Shown here one piece after another: positions 37,320 through 64,000 of a stretch of DNA of 64,000 bases. The stretch is taken from contig JAGGNK010008571.1 of NCBI GenBank assembly GCA_017590115.1, positions 1-64,000 on the forward strand, written 5' to 3'. The notes beneath the pieces were generated by a model. The model searched no databases, was not told the origin of the DNA, and was given only the letters and a program-made list of their open reading frames with translations. Source of the DNA: Montifringilla adamsi (Eukaryota > Chordata > Aves > Passeriformes > Passeridae). Both the position numbers and the translations under genes were made by a program. The stretch's first letter is position 1; each line of letters starts with the position of its first letter.

Positions 37320-37977
37320 TCTGAGACAGGTGCATTTGGTCGGGGGCTTCTCGCTGGGGGTTGGAATGCCTGCCTCCCCCCGCATGCACCAGCGGCATGG
37401 GAGGGGTGGCTCCCGGAGGTTCTGCCTCCAGTCCCAAGCTCCTGGTCCCAAGCGCAGTGGGGATGGGGTGGTGCCGAGGGGCAGAAAGCGGGAACACTGT
37501 TGTTTGCACCGCGGGGGCGAGAGAAACAGCGGAAAGCGAGCATTGCTCGCTTGCTCTGGGGACAGAAGACCCCCAGATCCGGGATGAAGATTTCCGGGAA
37601 AACTTCCCCTCCCCAGCTGCCGGCGTGCGCCGGTGGTTCTGGGGGGAGGGGGAGGAGACGTTCGATCACTCCTGTTGCCAAGGCACTGGCAGCATGGTGG
37701 GGCTGGGTTGTGAGAACAAAGAGCCCGCCCCGCGGGTTGGGTCTGGGCCGTTTGGCCCGCCCACCACTGGGTTTGGGGGGTTTGATTCCCCCATCCGGGC
37801 CTGGTCCACCGCCCCGTGGGCTGGGTCTGGGTTCCCTGGTCCGCCCACCAGGACCAGGGCCCCTGCAGGGTCCTAAAACCCTATGCTGCTACTGTTCTTT
37901 CAAAACAAAAAAAAACCAAAACAAACCAACCAACCAAAAAAAAATTAAAATACGACAAAGTAAAAAAAAAGTGGAAA
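37320..37977 (+). other. GC-rich, CpG-bearing segment, probably LTR or leader derived
   Basis: A sharp GC rise from about 37330 to 37880, with several overlapping open frames caused by composition and the repeated motif GGTTGGGTCTGGG / GGGCTGGGTCTGGG. It ends in A-rich sequence and leads into an RNase H scrap, so a retroviral origin is likely. A host CpG island is an alternative. Confidence 0.35.
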
Positions 37978-38120
37978 GAGCTAGCAGCTCAAAAGTGATG
38001 GCAAGCCACAAATTAGCCTCAGCCCAAGTGGTTCAATTAGGGGCTGTGGCCAGGGCATTCCAGAAATTTTCTCAAAATTGTTTGATAAATATCAATGAAT
38101 TTCTAAATAATTGTTGGTGA
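37978..38120 (+). pseudogene. pol: Class II ERV RNase H scrap
   Basis: The plus strand reads ASAQVVQLGAVARAFQKFSQ followed by NCLININEF, matching the pattern of the minus-strand RNase H at 2045-2130 (ELAAVVKAFEKFQQELN). Only about 45 codons are left. Confidence 0.6.
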
Positions 38121-40266
38121 TTTTTCTTTAGCAGTTCTTTGTTTCAGGACTCTGCAAGCCTGTTTCAGGACCAAAAGGGACCTTTCAGGGATGTCAAAGA
38201 GCAGCATCTCCAGTCATGGACTTTCTCCTGAAACTCAGCTGTTTGGACTTGAAACAATGAACATTCTTTGCATTGTTTTTTGCATTTTCTTATATTGTAA
38301 ACTTGTTTTAGTGATATGATAGAAATTGATGGTCTACAGGTAAAGAATCTCCTTGATCATTCCACATCAGCACTTGATTGAGGTTTTGATTGGCAATGGA
38401 TAAACCTCTCGGGACGTGTTTGGTCTCTCTTCTGCATGAGCCCAGCAGAAGGATTACAAACACGATTTCTTTTTATTTTAATTATACAAAAAGGGTGAAA
38501 GGTCACTGTGATATTTTCTGAAAAATTCTCTTTGCCCAGGATTTCTTCTACCACACACTACCAACCAGAAATTAAGCCCAAATCTCACTGCTTGGCATTA
38601 CTGATGAAGATAAAGAGTACAAAGATGAGAGGGACCACAAAGACACATGTGGACTAGCTCTAGGCAATCTGGCAGGAACTGCATCTGGGACTAGAGCTAC
38701 TCTACAGTGGTGGCTGTGATCTCCAGCAGACACAGAAGAACACAGCATGCCCCAGCTTTGTCATTCTTCTCAGCTTCAGCCAACTACCTATTTGGCACCA
38801 CAGCAGCGAGATACAGGCACACTCTGCTCCACTGGTGACAAGGGCATGGGAAAGGCATTCATCCCAGCAGAGGACAGAGGTATCAGTGACAAGCCAAGCT
38901 TGGTGCCTGCCAAAAGGCTAGGAGGAGCACCCTTGAGTCCTACATTTTAGTGAGTATTAGGTAAGACCATCATCCTGGAATGCACACACTTCATGGCTGG
39001 ACCTGAAGGGCATTGGACCTATTCTCCCCACCCAGTCCCACATGAAGTTTGTGGGAGTTTGATTGCAGAAGGCAGCAGGGGATTTGAGGAAAACCTGAGC
39101 CTCTCCTACAGCAAGCAAGATGACAACAGATGCTGCTAGCTCAATGTGAGCTAACAGCAAGTTATCTTGCTATGTGGAAAGCTTCCAGCTTGCATTACAC
39201 AAGTCCAAGATGCACTCTTTAACCTCAGAGAAAAAAACCCAGTTTATTTATTCCATTGGTATATTAGAGGAGATGGCCAAACAGAACAGCTAAAATGGGA
39301 AAAGCTTCCACAACCTGGGACAAAAAGAGGTCCTGGGTTTTAGGCAGTTTATGAAGAACCCATGAGCTACCACAGCAGCATACTAAGGAATCTTGACTCA
39401 TCTGAAAAATTGATAGATTTAGTTCATTTTGAAGGACAAGAACACTCATGTCTCTAGTCCCCATTTCCTCTCAGCATCTCTGCAGGCCCTCAATGTAATG
39501 TCATCCTGCAATAGCCACACTGCAGAACAGCCTATACAAACTCCAGTTGTGCAAGCTGATACCTGGGAGAAGCAGAAAAGGAACAGTAGATAAATTTTCT
39601 TTTGGCACTGCTGAAAACTGCAATTCAAATACAAATGCATTTTTTTAAACTCCTGCACTTTGGGCTTGATGTGCAATACCCCAGGGGAATCTTTCCCTGG
39701 GCTCCAATGAGTACATATTAAAATGACCATACTCCTCTATGTATAAACAGTGTCATTAGACTTGTACTTTTAAAAAATTAGATTAACCCAGACTAGGGCC
39801 AGGCTCTACAGATAAGCTACTACTTTATATCTTACAAATATTTTTAATATTTTAAAATTACAAGTAGTCCTCACTTCAGGTAATGGAACTGACAAAATAT
39901 CTGAAGACACACAGCCCCTAGACTTTCACAGAAAGTCCAGCAGCAACCACACTATAAGAAGGAATCCTATGTCACAGCAAAGAGGAGGAGGCATGTGGCC
40001 AAGACAGGCTAAATGTGGGGGAAGAGTCATTTGGAGTAAATACAATAAAAAAAGGATTTAAAAACCCCTTCATATAAAAGACCAAGCAGGTTAATGCAAA
40101 AAGAATGGTTCAAAAACATTTACAAGACTGTTGGAGACCAACAGAAAATTGCCGAAAAATAACTTGCATTTAAACCAGAAGTCAATGGCATCACACAATT
40201 TTGTTTTTAAAATGGTAAAGAAAAGTAGAAATCTGTGTCAAGATCAGCATTTATGAAGAGTTATCA
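38121..40266. other. 3' flank of DCAF12, no separate gene
   Basis: Lies immediately downstream (minus strand) of the DCAF12 stop codon, so at least the upper part is probably its 3' UTR. The polyadenylation site was not fixed. No other coding sequence was recognised. Confidence 0.4.
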
Positions 40267-60946
<20,680 letters not shown>

Positions 60947-61115
60947 TCATTATCACACAGATAACCAAGGTGGTCAAATATCCTCCCTATTTTGAACTAA
61001 CATTCTTTTAAATGTAGAATCCACAAATGCGGCAAATATGGTTGAAAAATGCATACATTCCTTCTTAAAACAACTAAATTAAATAACTGTGGGTTTTACT
61101 TTAATCATCCATCCT

Positions 61116-61683
61116 TGTTTTGGCTAGGATAACGTTAACTTCCTTCTTAGTAGCTGGTATAGTCCTGTATTTTGGATTTAGTACGAGAATAACGTTGATA
61201 ACACACTGATGTTTAGTTGCTGCTTGATAGTGCTTACTTTAAATCAAGGACTTCTCAGTTTTCCATTCTGTATCAGCGAGCAGGTGCACAAGAGGCTGTG
61301 AGGGAACATAGCCAGGACAGTTAACCCAAACTGGCCAAAGGGATATTCCATACCATAGAACATTATGGTCAGTATATAAAGCAGGGGGTTGGGATTCGCT
61401 GGGAGCTGCCAATCACTGTTGGGGGATGGACTGGGCATGGTTCAGTGGTGGTAAGCAATTGTATTGTACATCACTTCTGTTTCTTGGATTTTATTTCTTT
61501 TTTTCTTATTATAACAATAATATTTTACATTATTTCAATTACTAAACTGTTCTTATTTTAACCCACAGGTTTTACATTTTTTCCAATTTTCCTCCCCATC
61601 CATCCAGGGAAGGGGAGGGGGGGGAAAGTGAGTGAATAGCTGTGTGGTACTTAGCTGCCACCAGTTGGGGTTAAACCACAACA
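61116..61683 (+). mobile_element. 5' LTR of a second ERVL-like element
   Basis: TGTTTTGGCTAGGATAACG to AAACCACAACA, 568 bp. TATA box AGTATATAAAG at about 61371, then a T-rich, ATTACTAAAC-containing segment and U5 GGTTAAACCACAACA. It is followed 8 nt later by a PBS. It lies upstream of the visible DCAF12 exons, antisense to the gene. Confidence 0.85.
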
Positions 61684-61691
61684 GTCCATTT

Positions 61692-61709
61692 TGGCACCCA
61701 AAATGGGGC
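61692..61709 (+). promoter_or_regulatory. tRNA-Lys-type primer-binding site
   Basis: TGGCACCCAAAATGGGGC, three differences from the tRNA-Lys(1,2) complement, 8 nt after the LTR. Confidence 0.75.
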
Positions 61710-61890
61710 TCAAAGGGTTGAGACAATGACAGATCTGACCAGAGCATGTTAAAACAAATTTCTTATCAGCATTCATTATATTAGTTTAATAGTCATGAGT
61801 CACAATGCTGATTTATTTACTCTCACAGTTGTTGCACTTTTTCTCAGAGTTGTGTTGTGTGACACTTTACTAGCAGTATGTCTTCCCTGT
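61710..61890 (+). mobile_element. ERVL-like leader, left part
   Basis: Internal ERV sequence after the PBS (TCAAAGGGTTGAGACAATG), interrupted by the solo LTR at 61891. Confidence 0.65.
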
Positions 61891-62509
61891 TGTGAAAAAT
61901 GCATATTTTATTATTGGCTTTTCACAAATATTAAAATGAATATTATATATGTTATGTTAGAAAGTTATGCTGTATTAATTTTCTTAAGTAGTGTGTTAAA
62001 TATAGTTTTAGATTATAGCATAATGTTAAAATAGAAACTATGCTATGTAAGACACTTTTTCTTAAAAAGAGGACTCGCACCAAGATAGCAGCCACAGGAC
62101 ACCTAAATCATTCAGAGAAAAATAATTTATTGCTGTCTTATCAGAAGAAACTAACTTCTTCCCACCTCGCTCAGCCCTGAAGACACCCTCAGGATTAAGA
62201 AGTTGACGATGACCAGACAGAATCCTTTGTTTGAATGGAATTTATGCATCATGTATGAGACGTATGAATATGCAACAGGCTATTGCTTTTAAGGGTTAAT
62301 CCTCTGTTAACAGGTGTCCTTTTTCAGGCTTATTTTGCCCAGAAAGAGGAACCTGGACTGTCCATAACTCTTTGTTCTTATTGTCTCGTATTGTCCTAAA
62401 TCCTAATTGTCCAAATTTTTATTACTCCAATTATATTACTATTTTTATAACCATTTTATTACTATTAAACTTTTGAAATTCTAAAAACAAGTGATTGGCG
62501 TTTTTCACA
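61891..62509 (+). mobile_element. Solo LTR, 619 bp, with 4-bp TSD
   Basis: TGTGAAAAATG to TTTTTCACA, long inverted ends, flanked by CTGT (61887-61890 and 62510-62513). The 4-bp duplication is typical of class I elements. A second copy begins at 63825. Confidence 0.9.
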
Positions 62510-63136
62510 CTGTGGTGATGTTTATCATCCTTGAGGCCTAGACCAAGGTTATCATTTTGTTGTACTTTGTAATACTGGCCTATGATATGATAGAACCACT
62601 GGTCATGAAACTAACCTGGTATGTGTCCTCAGCATTGCCATCCTATCTGTACCTCAGGAGCCATCTATTGGAAACTATTAAGTTACATATTTTGCCTTTT
62701 CTCCTCAAATACATCTTTCAACATCCATCCATCTTGCCTTCCTGCTTTCCTTCTCCTCTAGGATGATTACAGTAGTATTTGAGAATGTGTAAGATTTTGA
62801 ATATCCTTTCAATACCCTTGCAACCAACCTGGCCCTTTTGCTAGGAGCCAGCATGTTGCTGCATATAGTTCAGGTCTTCTTTCAGATTAAACAACTATTT
62901 AAGAACATCACCCAGAGATTTGCCCCGAGGCTGAATAGTTCTGAGTGATGGGGTATGCAGGATAATATGGGCAAGTGCCTGGGACAGTGGGCACCTCCAA
63001 TGTTTTTGAATCTCACCCCTGAACAAGTGCATAATCAGGAAGATGTTTGCTAGTGTCTTTATAAACAATTCTATGGGTGAAGGTGCGGGTGTTTGAAATG
63101 GGTCTTAATGTCTCTACTGACTTTGGGCAGCAGGTT
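62510..63136 (+). pseudogene. gag: ERVL-like leader and gag start, decayed
   Basis: The plus strand contains MLLHIVQVFFQIKQLFKNIT followed by QRFAPRLNSSE, then GMQDNMGKCLGQWAPPMF, a gag-like reading with several stops. It continues the element begun at 61116 and is cut off by the LTR at 63137. Confidence 0.6.
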
Positions 63137-63472
63137 TGTTACAGGGCCCAGACAGCTTGGCTCCTGAAACAAACAAGTGGGGTCTGTACAAGGCTGAAAT
63201 TCTGAACTTTGGGGAAAACAGTAGGTTCAAGGGGGGGATATGAGGTAGGTGGTTCGGGAAGGCTGTACTTTCCTAGTACCTCCGCCAGTGGGGAAAGGAA
63301 GAGGGGGCAACATGCAGCCAGTAGTTTAGGATAAAAGGAGGCTGTGTCCACCGAAATCCTGAGAGAGAAAACCCTGCAGGCATGTGCCCCAGTGGACTCT
63401 CTCCCTTTATTCAAATAAAGTTGCAGGACTCCTCTGTCTCCTTTATGGACACTAGCTATTCATAGTGTGACA
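63137..63472 (+). mobile_element. LTR (plus), 336 bp
   Basis: TGTTACAGGGCCCAG to GTGTGACA, with TATA-like GGATAAAAGG at about 63328 and TCAAATAAAGTTGC at about 63412. No matching flanks; it runs directly into the next LTR. Confidence 0.65.
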
Positions 63473-63824
63473 AAAGACTGCTCACTTTTTAAAATTTTAA
63501 AGGTTTATAAAACCTTAAAAAACACAACAAAAAGACTAAATAAAGAAAAATTACAGAGCTGAGAGCCCTCGTGACTATTAGCCACATGCTCGCCTACAAA
63601 ATGGATGCTCCACCTTTTATACTGGTACCCCCTCCTAAAATCTTGTCAGTCGACTCCTTCCTTGCCATCTAGTGGTGGAGATCACTTTCTTACATCTTGA
63701 TTGGAGGTCAGGTATTACTATAGTAACAAGCCAACCCTCCCCAAATGCTCCAACTACCAAGGCCATCACGTGACAACAATGCAGGGGAGGGATGACATAT
63801 TAAAGTAACATAACTATACATCTA
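63468..63824 (-). mobile_element. LTR (minus), inverted copy of 15177-15530
   Basis: Reverse complement of the 15177 family (TTACATCTTGATTGGAGGTC, GTAACAAGCCAACC). Its last ~12 bp are replaced by the LTR starting at 63825. Confidence 0.75.
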
Positions 63825-64000
63825 TGTGAAAAATGCGTATTTTATGATTGGCTTTTCACAAATATTAAAATGAATATTGTATGTGTTATGTTAGAAAGTT
63901 ATGCTGTATTAATTTTCTTAAGTAGTGTGTTAAATATAGTTTTAGGTTATAACATAATGTTAAAATAGAAACTATGCTATGTAAGATATTTTTTTAAAGA
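63825..64000 (+). mobile_element. LTR of the 61891 family, cut by window end
   Basis: Begins TGTGAAAAATGCGTATTTTA and follows 61891-62060 closely to the window edge. Confidence 0.9.

Noticed and set aside
37330..38120. Overlapping open frames up to 206 codons in GC-rich DNA
   Set aside because: Composition-driven; the only protein signal is the RNase H scrap at its end.

Overview
The window looks like bird nuclear DNA. It contains CR1 LINE copies with the bird-type 3' end, many LTRs beginning TGTCATGG, TGTGGTGGTTTGACC or TGTTTTGGCTAGG, class I, II and III (ERVL-like) retroviral remnants, and one recognisable host gene, DCAF12. Apart from DCAF12 there is no confidently identified host gene. 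The host DNA is AT-rich and the inserts include GC-rich LTRs.

Layout. (1) 1-8.1 kb is a nested retroviral block on the minus strand. Broken class II pol (IN, RNase H, RT, protease) abuts, at about 3375, the gag-protease-RT start of a class I element. Two solo LTRs, each with a perfect 5-bp target duplication (TSD), are inserted in it. (2) 8.1-12.5 kb is mostly unique AT-rich DNA with one unidentified exon-like segment and one LTR. (3) 12.5-23 kb is layered LTRs and CR1, including one CR1 split by a 2.4-kb LTR-type element with long C-runs. (4) 23-26.4 kb is unassigned. (5) 26.4-28.8 kb holds a CR1 split by a solo LTR, followed by a class II pol fragment that keeps YMDD. (6) 28.8-40.2 kb is gene-poor, with a few LTRs and an RNase H scrap.

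(7) 40.27-60.92 kb carries six exons of DCAF12 on the minus strand; the 5' exons lie beyond the window. DCAF12 is the WD40 substrate receptor of CUL4-DDB1 ubiquitin ligases. Its introns hold two retroviral elements: a class II gag-bearing element on the opposite strand (44.8-51.0 kb) and an ERVL-like provirus on the same strand (52,680-58,245) with both LTRs, a tRNA-Lys-type PBS and a 5-bp TSD. (8) 61.1-64 kb, upstream of these exons, is another ERVL-like 5' LTR, PBS and leader broken up by later LTRs.

The most interesting observation concerns DCAF12. The exon that should encode about 71 residues (human residues ~201-271) was not found between the exons at 59,406-59,466 and 58,357-58,400. Flanking splice phases match, so its absence keeps the frame, and the six remaining exons have no stops. 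This could be a decaying copy such as a W-linked gametolog, an exon-skipping paralog, or an assembly gap. Dense ERV content and the Z-linked synteny of human 9p13 genes make W linkage worth testing, but the window alone cannot settle it. I saw no CRISPR array, tRNA, rRNA, or novel defence or biosynthetic system.
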